64,000 nt of DNA. It comes from Saccharomycopsis crataegensis. Taxonomy: Eukaryota > Ascomycota > Saccharomycetes > Ascoideales > Saccharomycopsidaceae. The number at the start of each line of letters is the position of its first letter. The first letter of the stretch is position 1. The notes below the pieces were generated by a model. The model searched no databases. It saw only the letters and a list, made by a program, of their open reading frames with translations, and was not told the DNA's origin. Positions 18,130 to 27,294 of this stretch are shown here, in pieces. The position numbers and the translations under genes were made by a program. Location: assembly GCF_037102585.1 (NCBI RefSeq), contig NW_027043820.1:1522501-1586500 (forward strand). The letters are read 5' to 3'.

Positions 18130-20877
18130 ATGTCGAATCTTTGCGATGGATCTACTTATATCGCCAATCTATCGAGCTTTATAAAAAGTCATGAGAAGCA
18201 GTTGGCTAACGCATTGTTAGCTTATAAGAAGTCTAGTGGCCATGGTGGCACAGGCACTCTTAATAACCACCATGACGAGAATAACGCGAGGAAAAACGTG
18301 AACCATAAACCTGTTAGACTATCACTTACGCTACACCATTTATACTTCCTACTAGATAGCTTTAATCAGATAAACTTGAAGACCGGTCCTTTGAATATTC
18401 GACTATATGATATTGATCATCATTACATAATTGGCTACAATGGCCTCGACAACACTACAACAAACAATAATCTGCATCCTGTCGAGCCAGTATACGAGCA
18501 ACAGGAATATGTGTCGTTTCTTTCAAATAACTATTACAACAGCAAAAGCAAAAGACTCAGTAGCTACTCAAGCTCGGTCAATTCAAACGATAATGCTTCT
18601 ATCACCTCTATGTCATCAATGAAGTCCGCTCTTTCGTCAATATGGAATTCGATGTCTATCAATGGTTATAATGGGACAGGTAGCCCTTATGACAATAATT
18701 TTGCCGATAATCCGGTGATATCTAATCATTTGAAATATTTATATTCGTGCTTCACAAAATTGCCGTGCCTAAGAATATCACCTGATTTGAACTCCAAGTT
18801 AATTAAGAACTACCAGGAGTTTCCATTTGATACTATAGTACCACTAACAATATTCAAAAACTTGTCAATATTAGAAATTAATGAAATCAACCCTAAAGAG
18901 CTATTTGGTTGGCATAACCTAGCTGAAAACTTGAAGTTCCTTATTATTAAGAATTTTGATTTGAATAATAAGATAGAAATGGTTTTAATGGAGTTGTTAT
19001 GGCAGGATTACAACAACAGAAACCATAAACTTATAAATGCCAACTACACTCATAATTATACCAATTCCTTACCAAACTCATTGCCTAATTCACCAGTATC
19101 GTCAACGTTTAATGAGAAAAAGAAATTGAATAAGAAACGCCATAAATCATTTGCTAACATACGGAAAAAGAGGAATTCTATTGATGTCAGCAAGAAATCT
19201 CAATTGGCTGATAATAATAACAATCATCATAATTACCATAGCATTGATAACCACACTGATTTCACGAGCTTCAAGAATCCTTTTTATCAAAATAAGTGGA
19301 AGAATCTCAAATATCTCTCGTTTTCCAATACTAGCTTAACCTCAATTGATCATGTTGATGCTTTTAGATTATTGGAAAATTTGAACTCCTTGGACTTATC
19401 TGGTAATAAGTTCACAGAGGTTCCAATTTGTTTGAAATATCTAGTTCATTTGAAGTCGTTGAACTTGTCGGATAATTTAATTCATGATCTTAGTAATTTC
19501 AAATATTTTACAAGTGAAGAAAATAATAGTGAATTTTCCCTCAAAGGTTTAACGTTGATAAACTTAAAGCACAATGAAATCACAAATTTAAACGGGTTAG
19601 AATTTCTTTTGAATTTAATAAAGGTTGACTTGAGCTACAACAAGATTAATTATCTTAAAGATTTGAGGAGTTTATTTCTTTCTGGAATTGAAATAACTGC
19701 GCCTGATCCAAACCCTCTATCAATAATGACAAATGGTGATATGTTGTACTTTAATAATATTGAGAAACTTGATGATCTACAGAATTTTGAGAAAGTGACG
19801 CTATTTCAAAATGAAGATCGCTCAACAATGGATAGCTTGAATCTTATTGGTAATCCTTTGCAGAATTTTGATAAGAATTATAGAATAAAGTTGTTCAACT
19901 TGTGCAAAGTATTCAATTGGGTGAGACTGGGATTTAAAATCAATGGATCTGCTCCGAGCTATTTGGAGTCCTATTACTTGCTAAGCGATTCAGAGGATGA
20001 AAATGATATATTCAACACCGATGCCCAACTTTTTATAAATTTCAAAAAATATCTTTTTGATTATGATGATTATTTTCATCAATACAAACCGGGAAGTTCC
20101 ATAGAGGCATTTCTCCAACAAGACCGCGCGAATGTTAACCGTGATCTACTCAATAATGCTAGTATCTTGAAGAGTATTAGCAATTACAGTTTACACATCT
20201 TTGCTAAAGATGAAACTGAGAAAAAACGAGTTTTGCAAACCGCTAATGTTTCAGCAGATAATAGTGATAAAGAAAATATTATCGCAACCGAGCCATCTCG
20301 AGAATATCAAGACCCTGGAGAGAACGTCTATTTAGTGGATTCTATGTCAAAATTGGAACTACATGAAAGCGCTGCGTTAACAAATAAACATTTTCCAGAA
20401 ACGTTTGATACGAAACCAATCCCTGTGAATATTCAAGACAACAAATTATATTTGAATAGTTCACGTTACGGTGGCCATTCACAAGGCCGCTCCATCAGCA
20501 TAATGGGAAGTCAAGGGGATTATTTTACAACGTCATTATCACCAACCAGCGTTTCATACAGGAATAATAATATTGCAAAAGGAATCGAGTGTAAAAGCGG
20601 TGATATCAACTATTCAACAAACCATATCGGCACCACATCTCCCAAACCTATAAAGGTTGCTACAAGTATGTCAACTTCCAAATCTTTGAACAATTTACTC
20701 AACCTATCCCAAAGTTTGCATATTGATGGAAATAACACTACAGACTTCAATCTTAGAGCCAATGCCGCCTTTGATTCCTCTCGCAATAATAATAACCATA
20801 GCAACAGGCTTCTTTCAAGGCATGAAAGAGCAAAATCTGCAGTTTCATATCATTCTACTCATACGTTGACCGATTAG
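18130..20877 (+). CDS. Leucine-rich repeat protein resembling STK11IP/LIP1
   Basis: A 915-residue protein. A conserved N-terminal region (PVRLSLTLHHLYFLLDSF at about residues 57-74, then LKTGPLNIRLYDID) is followed by an Asn/Ser-rich linker. Then comes PLTIFKNLSILEINEINP (around residue 240), and LRRs occupy about 390-590 (SLDLSGNKFTEVP, SLNLSDNLIHDL, LINLKHNEITNL, KVDLSYNKINYL, SLNLIGNPLQNF). A Ser/Asn-rich tail of about 300 residues follows. This order, a lead-in LEL helix block, five LRRs, then a GNPL cap, matches animal LKB1-interacting protein STK11IP; function in yeast is not known to me. A less likely alternative is another LRR scaffold such as Sog2 or Nud1. The tail carries RHERAKSAVS, a possible kinase site. 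Confidence 0.75.
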   Translation: MSNLCDGSTYIANLSSFIKSHEKQLANALLAYKKSSGHGGTGTLNNHHDENNARKNVNHKPVRLSLTLHHLYFLLDSFNQINLKTGPLNIRLYDIDHHYIIGYNGLDNTTTNNNLHPVEPVYEQQEYVSFLSNNYYNSKSKRLSSYSSSVNSNDNASITSMSSMKSALSSIWNSMSINGYNGTGSPYDNNFADNPVISNHLKYLYSCFTKLPCLRISPDLNSKLIKNYQEFPFDTIVPLTIFKNLSILEINEINPKELFGWHNLAENLKFLIIKNFDLNNKIEMVLMELLWQDYNNRNHKLINANYTHNYTNSLPNSLPNSPVSSTFNEKKKLNKKRHKSFANIRKKRNSIDVSKKSQLADNNNNHHNYHSIDNHTDFTSFKNPFYQNKWKNLKYLSFSNTSLTSIDHVDAFRLLENLNSLDLSGNKFTEVPICLKYLVHLKSLNLSDNLIHDLSNFKYFTSEENNSEFSLKGLTLINLKHNEITNLNGLEFLLNLIKVDLSYNKINYLKDLRSLFLSGIEITAPDPNPLSIMTNGDMLYFNNIEKLDDLQNFEKVTLFQNEDRSTMDSLNLIGNPLQNFDKNYRIKLFNLCKVFNWVRLGFKINGSAPSYLESYYLLSDSEDENDIFNTDAQLFINFKKYLFDYDDYFHQYKPGSSIEAFLQQDRANVNRDLLNNASILKSISNYSLHIFAKDETEKKRVLQTANVSADNSDKENIIATEPSREYQDPGENVYLVDSMSKLELHESAALTNKHFPETFDTKPIPVNIQDNKLYLNSSRYGGHSQGRSISIMGSQGDYFTTSLSPTSVSYRNNNIAKGIECKSGDINYSTNHIGTTSPKPIKVATSMSTSKSLNNLLNLSQSLHIDGNNTTDFNLRANAAFDSSRNNNNHSNRLLSRHERAKSAVSYHSTHTLTD

Positions 20878-21251
20878 AGAATATTCTATCGTTTTGAGAC
20901 TATTCCAGAACCTCTACATGGAAAGAAATTGCTTTCAATTCCTTTCACACATATATGTTATTCATTTATTCTTTTCTTTTTTTTTATTGAACTTGGTTTC
21001 TCATTTTGTTCTTTCTCACTCCCTTATTGTTTTATTAATTGATTTATTTCTTTCGTCTCACTTCACGTTCATAAAAGTAGACGAATTCGGCAATTCCAAT
21101 AAAAATCGTTTAATTCTAATTATTTTATACTTGTAATTTCTCAACTGCAAACCTTCGTTTCTTTTTTCCTTTTTTTTTTTTCTGGTTTAACAAAGTGAAG
21201 AGGGGAAAAAAAAAAAAAAAAAAGAGTCCCTTGGGAGACCGACATCTAACA
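20878..21251. other. Intergenic region before the tandem ORFs
   Basis: T-rich 3' region of the LRR gene, then T and A homopolymer runs (about 21160-21222) directly before the next ORFs. No independent gene seen. Confidence 0.5.
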
Positions 21252-21272
21252 ATGCTCCTTTGTACATCATGA
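21252..21272 (+). CDS. Six-codon upstream ORF overlapping the next start
   Basis: ATG at 21252 opens a short frame (MLLCTS) whose TGA stop at 21270-21272 overlaps the ATG of the following ORF (21269) in an ATGA arrangement. If it lies in the transcript, ribosomes ending here would stand exactly at the next start, a layout suited to termination-reinitiation control. There is no proof that it is transcribed. Confidence 0.35.
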   Translation: MLLCTS

Positions 21273-21637
21273 ACGCCTACAAGAAGATCTATAATTCCAG
21301 AAACTCTTCTCGAGCTGATGAAGTCAATCAGTCAAATAAATTAGCATCTCCCCCAAGAAGGTCCAGCAAGAAACTAACGTGCTTCGCAAGTGGAAGACCG
21401 TTAAGCCTATCCCACCATCATCATAGAAGAATTACTGTTAGGGTCAGAAAACCAAGCTATTTGAGTGCAAAATACCCTCGTCGGATTCCGTTTAAAGATC
21501 TCTCTTCGTTTAGAAAAAAAAGTACCAATAGCAGTCATCGTCGGAAACTCAAGCAGTTGAGTAATAGTGACAAAGAAACGGCAAAAAGTATTGCAGAACT
21601 CAACAAGAAGATTACTGATCTCACGGTGAATGAATGA
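21269..21637 (+). CDS. Unrecognised basic protein (first of two tandem ORFs)
   Basis: A 122-residue ORF starting MNAYKKIYNSRNSS at the first ATG of the frame. It is strongly basic, with SPPRRSSKK, a HHHHRR run and RRIPFKDLSSFRKK, and ends in a short helical segment (SIAELNKKITDL). I recognise no family. The next ORF is in the same frame, separated by a TGA (21635-21637), a TAA (21644-21646) and nine more bases. No plausible splice donor or acceptor links them. It may be an independent small protein, the first cistron of a two-ORF transcript, or the N-terminal part of a gene broken by stops. Confidence 0.5.
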   Translation: MNAYKKIYNSRNSSRADEVNQSNKLASPPRRSSKKLTCFASGRPLSLSHHHHRRITVRVRKPSYLSAKYPRRIPFKDLSSFRKKSTNSSHRRKLKQLSNSDKETAKSIAELNKKITDLTVNE

Positions 21638-21655
21638 AATCACTAAATAACTGGA

Positions 21656-22447
21656 ATGAATATGGACACGAAGAGGCTACCGACAAAACGCTCAAAAGAT
21701 GAGGACATAGTAACTAGTTTCATCGCCAAGGAGAAACCTAGAAGTCATCGTCATCGATCCCCGACGAAAAGAAGATATCTGATCAATATGAGCCAGCTAG
21801 AAAAATGTTTCGAGAAGTTTGCAATAATCGATCATGATGACTACTACTCTCACAATGAAGTGTCTTCCAAGGAGGAACCAGAACAGACTCAATTGCTCAA
21901 GCATGTTGATGAATTTCACCAAACGAAGAAATTGTTTTTCATGTCCCCATCGCTTATATTGTGTCAATTACAAAAACAGTATAACGCGCTTAACGATAGA
22001 ATTTTAAGATTTCCAGATAAGGATTCAACCGTTGATGAGTTACTGCAAATGAGCAGGCTAACGATCACAGACCGACCAAGGCATAACTCAAAATTTGTCA
22101 TGAAAAAATCATTAACTATCACAGAATATAATCGACTTTCTGTTGACGTGAAGTTCAAAATTTGCCTAAACTTCATCAGATACAACATCTTCAAGAAATT
22201 CATCCTTGATGGGGCTGAAAGCTTTAGCGTGGATGATTTCAACAATATTAAAAACGTACTCTTTTATCAGATCTTTAAAAGGTTTGAAAAATACTATAAA
22301 GTCGAAAATAGATATCTAGGCTCTATGAATGTTTCATTAGAAGACAAATTGAAAGTGATTAAAGCAGTGGAGAATGTGTATTTGGGTAAATATGATCATG
22401 GGTATATACAGGTTGAGGATAGAATGCTTACAGACTTATATCAATAG
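21656..22447 (+). CDS. Unrecognised protein (second of two tandem ORFs)
   Basis: A 263-residue ORF, MNMDTKRLPTKRSKDED onward. The first 50 residues are basic (RSHRHRSPTKRRYL, similar in style to the preceding ORF) and the rest looks folded and helical, with aromatic-rich segments such as FKICLNFIRYNIFKKFILDG and NNIKNVLFYQIFKRFEKYY. No family recognised. It lies 18 bases after the stop of the first ORF, in the same frame, and is convergent with RPO31. The ORF is long and coding-like, so a real protein is likely even though its expression signal is unclear. Confidence 0.7.
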   Translation: MNMDTKRLPTKRSKDEDIVTSFIAKEKPRSHRHRSPTKRRYLINMSQLEKCFEKFAIIDHDDYYSHNEVSSKEEPEQTQLLKHVDEFHQTKKLFFMSPSLILCQLQKQYNALNDRILRFPDKDSTVDELLQMSRLTITDRPRHNSKFVMKKSLTITEYNRLSVDVKFKICLNFIRYNIFKKFILDGAESFSVDDFNNIKNVLFYQIFKRFEKYYKVENRYLGSMNVSLEDKLKVIKAVENVYLGKYDHGYIQVEDRMLTDLYQ

Positions 22448-22651
22448 ATAAATGATCAGATTACTTTACAATTAATATAATATTGGATTTTGAATCATGA
22501 AATTCGCAAATATGTACTAATAATATTAGAAAAAAGTAGACTAGATAGATATGTATAAAATAAGAGCTGACTAAAATGGAAAAAAAAAAAAAAAAAACGA
22601 ACAGAAGAAAAGAAAAAAAAAATTAATGAAATAGCCACTATCAACCTAAAT

Positions 22652-25600
22652 CTAGAAGATAGTTTGTTTTGGTTTCAACTCTTTGATATTTGATCTTTGG
22701 ACTAACTGGAATGCACCAGTACCAATATTCATAGTTTGACCCAATATAATACATTCACTGACACCTTCAATATTATCCTTCTTCATGTAGAATGCAGCAT
22801 CGAAAAGATGATCAGTAGTCTTTTCAAAACTTGCCAATTGCAACACAGAATCTCTCATTTTAGCTAAACCATTTCTAGTAATACCAAGAATCTCACCCTT
22901 ATAAGTCATGACATCCCCTAATAGCTGAATATGACGAGGATCGACACTCATACCGTGAGTACTCATAGTATAATCAATTTCATAAATGATACGTGCTCTA
23001 GCTGCTTCAATCCCAAGAACTTTATAAACTTCCAAAATATGATTGGAGTATGTTTTGGTACCAATAATACCATTGGTTGACATGACTTCTTTCAAACCAA
23101 AGCCTTCAATCAACAATTCATTCTTATTGGTGCTTTCATTAATGTTGATGACAGCTCTGGAAACATCTTGCAAACCCTTGACAGTGACGTTTGGCAATTC
23201 TCTACACAAATGTTGGACTCTAAAGAAAGTCTCTTTGTCAGTCATTTTGGATGCAGTTGAAGAGGTCTTGCTTCCACCGTTGAAAACCACCACTTGCACC
23301 TTATTTTTACCAAACGCATGGACATCAGTGATCTTCAATTTTGGAGCCTTCAAAATTGCAGTCACCACTTCTTCGACTGTCAATTCTAATTGCAATCTTT
23401 CGATGGTTTTCAAATCAAGTTTAACCTCAATGTAAGTTTGTGTTTCACTATAAACATCCTGAATGTAACTTGAAATATCACCCAATTTTGTTTTTTCGAT
23501 TCTACCCTTAACCACTCTGGCCGCTCTTTCATCACTGTCGTTGACCAAGTTGGCGGTGATAATTGGCGTGGAGATATCCTTACTAGCATTAATAATTTCC
23601 TTGATACGGGGAACACCCAATGTAACATTCATAGACGCAACACCAGCAAAATGGAAAGTCTTCAAAGTCATTTGGGTACCTGGTTCACCAATAGATTGAG
23701 CACCAATGGCACCAACTGCAGTACCTGGCTCAACTTTAGCCTTGGAGTACTTACTAATACAAGTCTTGATAAAACTGTCAATCATTGACTTGGTGATTAG
23801 ACTTAATTGTCTAACATAACTCTTGGCTTCATCAGTTGCAATCTCATCCCAGTCAACTTTTTTGAATTCATCGCCTGGACAATCTGATAATTCTTGAAGA
23901 TTTCTTGTTTTTCTGACCCTGGCCAATCTATCACATTTCTGTTGCACAAAGTCTCTGATGGATTGATAAAATTCTCTCTCACTGTCAAATCTGTCGGCAA
24001 ACTCATCATTGTCAATTACAGAAGCATCAGTGATCAATTTACCCATGTTATCATATCTATCCAAGCTATCTTCATACTTATTCAAAATCTTGTTGGTAGC
24101 CTCCATGACTTGGAATGGGTACAATCCCCTATCCCCAGAGCTATAAGTGATATTATAAACATGATCCCATGTTCTCTTGAAGTCTACTGGCTTTGCATCA
24201 CCTTCCATATCGAATGGATCCAAACCATCACCACCGTAGATGAATTGAACAACACCATCCGATGAATTTCTCACTGTGTTATCATATTTAAGACTTAAAT
24301 CTTCCAAAGACTTCATCAATCTTCTGGACATATAACCAGTTTCGGCGGTCTTAACCGCAGTATCAACCAAACCTTCACGACCGGAAATAGCGTGGAACAA
24401 GAATTCTGGAGGAGTTAAACCACTAAAGAAGGAATTCTTAACGAAACCCTTGGATTGCGGAGTCTTAGATCTTTTAGGGAAATGAGGTAACGAACGATCC
24501 TGGAACCCATCCGGAACTCTATGACCACTAATAATTTGTTGCCCGACAACCGCCACCATCTGAGAGACGTTAACCACCGAACCTTTACTACCACAAGTGG
24601 CCATTACCAATGGGGCGTTTAATCTATCTAATTCCTTTGTCGCTACATCACCAAGAGCATCACGAACTTTGGACAAAATACCACCGATCTTTGCTTCCAA
24701 AGTTTGTTCTTCGTTACAACCTGGTTGAGTCTCCAACTTACCTTGGTTATATAATTTAATCAATTTGTCACACTCATCATAAGCGTTCTGTACCATCTTA
24801 TCTTTTTCTAATTGTAATTTATTTGGTGGCATAACGTCGTTAATACCAATGGAAAAACCTCTGTTGGCCAAATATCTGGCACACATTTTTGCCATACGGT
24901 TCATAGATTTGATAGCTTCATCAGCACCAAAATCTCTAAGAATGGTGTAAAACACAGAAAGTTTCTTACCGTCACCCAAAACACTCTTATCCATAACACC
25001 TGACAAGATCTCAGAGTTTCTGATGACCACAAACCCATCATTTGGAGACATTTCGTTTGGCCAATCAGATCTTAGAGGTTTGAAGAAAGTTTTATTCTTT
25101 GCATCAAGGTTAATTTTCACATGAGAATGACGATTCGGCTTGATTAATAAACTAAACACTTGTTTACCAGTCCACAAACAAGCCGGTTTCATGATCGCTG
25201 GAGGTGGAATATCAAAATGAAGATTTGCATCAGACATCATTGATAAAATTTGAGTGAAGCCCGCTCTGTCAAAGTAGGTATCTTTATGGGAAATCAAGTA
25301 TGAACCAGTAATGAAATCTTGGGTAGCCGCAATGATTGGTTCACCAGATTTTGGTGTCAATAAGTTGTGCTTCACCCCCATCAAATTGATAGCTTCTGTT
25401 CTGGCCTCTTCTGTTTGTGGAACGTGTAAATTCATTTCATCACCATCAAAATCAGCATTATATGGGGTACAAACACACTCATTGAATCTAAAAGTTCTCC
25501 ACGGTTTAACTCTGGCATAATGGGACAAAATTGACAAACGATGTAATGAAGGTTGACGATTAAACAACACAATATCACCATCTTCAATATGTCTTTCCAA

Positions 25601-26986
25601 AATATCACCGTATTTCAAATTCTTAGCTAAGTTTTCTCTGTTACCAAACTTCAAATTTCTTCTATTTTCAGAATCACCATTGACCAATAAATAATTAGCA
25701 CCAGGATGAACATCTGGACCGTTTATGATCAATTTCTGTAATTTTTCTCGATTATATCTGGTACACTTCTCAGGATACGTTAAAACTTTCGCCACTCTAT
25801 CTGGAACTGCGACTTCTTCAATGGACAAATTTGGATCTGGAGAAATAACTGTTCTACCGGAGAAATCCACTCTCTTACCAGATAAGTTACCTCTGAATCT
25901 ACCTTGCTTACCTTTCAATCTTTGACAGAACCCTCTAATTTGCTTTGGTTTGCTGGCCGCCCCACCAAATGCAGTCTCTGGATTAGCATTGATGACAATA
26001 TCAGAATTAATATACATGGCAATACAAGCCTGTAAATAATCCCAATGACCCATGAGCTTATTAATCAAAATCCCCTTCTCCAAGGCAACTCTAATGATAG
26101 AGCTAACAGTAATGATTTCTGCCAACTTAACTGTCAAATCATCTTCATTGGACGAGTCCATCATGACCACCGAAGGTCTAATACAAGAAGGTGGAACAGG
26201 TAAGTATCTCCATATATAATTTTCTGGACGACCTCCCCTTTCTGGGTTTATTCCCAATAATTCTAATTCATTTGGAACAATTAACTTGAATAGGTTGAGA
26301 ACCTTCAATGGATTCATATCATCAACGGCTCTTTTGATAAATGGTGCTGACTCAAGGTTATGCTCCAAATATGAATCAAATTGCTCATCCCATTCTTCTT
26401 TTTCAGGAGGAACTTTTTTACCAATCCATCTGAAAGTGACATGTAATATCTTTAATGCCGAGTTGGAAGAACCAGTACCAGCCTTCTTCACTGACCCATT
26501 AAGAGCCCCACAATGCAAACATCTTCTTTGTTTTTCACATTGTTTGATAATTTTCTTCAAAATGGTCATTCTTCTTAAGTTATCAGTGTGAGGTTTCCTT
26601 AATTCCTTTAGAAATGAAATCTTATCATCTTCAGTTAACAAAATTTTGGAACAAGATTTACAGATGGATTTGAGAATGTTGATGATTTGCTTGAAATAAC
26701 CCACATGGAACACAGGCAACGCTAATCTGACATGACCAAAATGACCCTGACACGTTGCTAGAGAGCCTTTACAAGTTTGACAAATGGCGCCTTTGGAGGA
26801 AACCCCCATTCTAAGATCAAGAGCCCCATTACTCTTTGCCTTTCTAGCTCCCAGAGTCAAATCAAAGAGATCACTAGTAGCAACTTCGACCTCAGACTGT
26901 TGAATAATCTCACTTGACGAAAGAGCTGCAAACTCAATGCTCTTAATCGTCTTTGGTGTGATGTGCAGAACAATTGTCTGCTTCAT
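22652..26986 (-). CDS. RPO31: RNA polymerase III largest subunit (C160)
   Basis: A 1444-residue beta-prime-like subunit. The N-terminal clamp has the zinc residues CQTCKGSLATCQGHFGH and a second CKSC...CLHCG set. The active-site loop NADFDGDEMN, whose three Asp residues hold the catalytic Mg, is at about residue 510. The funnel/trigger-loop region includes GAIGAQSIGEPGTQMTLKTF followed by HFAGVASMNVTLGVPRIKEI. RKDTRL-type C-terminal repeats are absent, as expected for Pol III. It transcribes tRNA and 5S genes and is a target of Maf1 repression. Start ATG 26986. It is divergent from PEF1, with 308 bp between starts. Confidence 0.97.
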   Translation of the reverse strand: MKQTIVLHITPKTIKSIEFAALSSSEIIQQSEVEVATSDLFDLTLGARKAKSNGALDLRMGVSSKGAICQTCKGSLATCQGHFGHVRLALPVFHVGYFKQIINILKSICKSCSKILLTEDDKISFLKELRKPHTDNLRRMTILKKIIKQCEKQRRCLHCGALNGSVKKAGTGSSNSALKILHVTFRWIGKKVPPEKEEWDEQFDSYLEHNLESAPFIKRAVDDMNPLKVLNLFKLIVPNELELLGINPERGGRPENYIWRYLPVPPSCIRPSVVMMDSSNEDDLTVKLAEIITVSSIIRVALEKGILINKLMGHWDYLQACIAMYINSDIVINANPETAFGGAASKPKQIRGFCQRLKGKQGRFRGNLSGKRVDFSGRTVISPDPNLSIEEVAVPDRVAKVLTYPEKCTRYNREKLQKLIINGPDVHPGANYLLVNGDSENRRNLKFGNRENLAKNLKYGDILERHIEDGDIVLFNRQPSLHRLSILSHYARVKPWRTFRFNECVCTPYNADFDGDEMNLHVPQTEEARTEAINLMGVKHNLLTPKSGEPIIAATQDFITGSYLISHKDTYFDRAGFTQILSMMSDANLHFDIPPPAIMKPACLWTGKQVFSLLIKPNRHSHVKINLDAKNKTFFKPLRSDWPNEMSPNDGFVVIRNSEILSGVMDKSVLGDGKKLSVFYTILRDFGADEAIKSMNRMAKMCARYLANRGFSIGINDVMPPNKLQLEKDKMVQNAYDECDKLIKLYNQGKLETQPGCNEEQTLEAKIGGILSKVRDALGDVATKELDRLNAPLVMATCGSKGSVVNVSQMVAVVGQQIISGHRVPDGFQDRSLPHFPKRSKTPQSKGFVKNSFFSGLTPPEFLFHAISGREGLVDTAVKTAETGYMSRRLMKSLEDLSLKYDNTVRNSSDGVVQFIYGGDGLDPFDMEGDAKPVDFKRTWDHVYNITYSSGDRGLYPFQVMEATNKILNKYEDSLDRYDNMGKLITDASVIDNDEFADRFDSEREFYQSIRDFVQQKCDRLARVRKTRNLQELSDCPGDEFKKVDWDEIATDEAKSYVRQLSLITKSMIDSFIKTCISKYSKAKVEPGTAVGAIGAQSIGEPGTQMTLKTFHFAGVASMNVTLGVPRIKEIINASKDISTPIITANLVNDSDERAARVVKGRIEKTKLGDISSYIQDVYSETQTYIEVKLDLKTIERLQLELTVEEVVTAILKAPKLKITDVHAFGKNKVQVVVFNGGSKTSSTASKMTDKETFFRVQHLCRELPNVTVKGLQDVSRAVININESTNKNELLIEGFGLKEVMSTNGIIGTKTYSNHILEVYKVLGIEAARARIIYEIDYTMSTHGMSVDPRHIQLLGDVMTYKGEILGITRNGLAKMRDSVLQLASFEKTTDHLFDAAFYMKKDNIEGVSECIILGQTMNIGTGAFQLVQRSNIKELKPKQTIF

Positions 26987-27294
26987 TTTCCAGATCCTCG
27001 TGAATAAGTAACAATCTTTTGATTGAGCCTTGGTTTTGTCAGTCTCCTCCTGTTTTTTGATACATAGAAAAAAAAAAAAATTTTTTTTTTAAGAAATTGC
27101 AATGGCCCGTGCGGTTAGTAAACTATTTTTTTTTTTTTATTTTTGTCGATGGATGAGCACGTGTGTTCCGAGGGCAGATCTTTGTTGTCCACAAAAATCG
27201 GTGTAGATAAATCTGCGGATACATCATCTTTTATTTTATCTTTGGTCTCACCAGTATTGAAGGTTGCAAAGCCAGAGAGCAAACTGCATAAGCT
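26987..27294. promoter_or_regulatory. Divergent promoter RPO31/PEF1 with an E-box
   Basis: CACGTG, the full Cbf1/bHLH site, is at 27158-27163, directly preceded by GATGAG, close to the core of the PAC element. T and A tracts flank it. Both genes must start from this 308-bp interval. Confidence 0.5.

Noticed and set aside
21626-21671. A short intron joining the two tandem ORFs
   Set aside because: The only GT/AG pair spanning both stops would be under 50 nt, with a GTGAAT donor and a poor branch (CACTAAA). No GTATGT, GTAAGT or GTGAGT donor exists in the first ORF.
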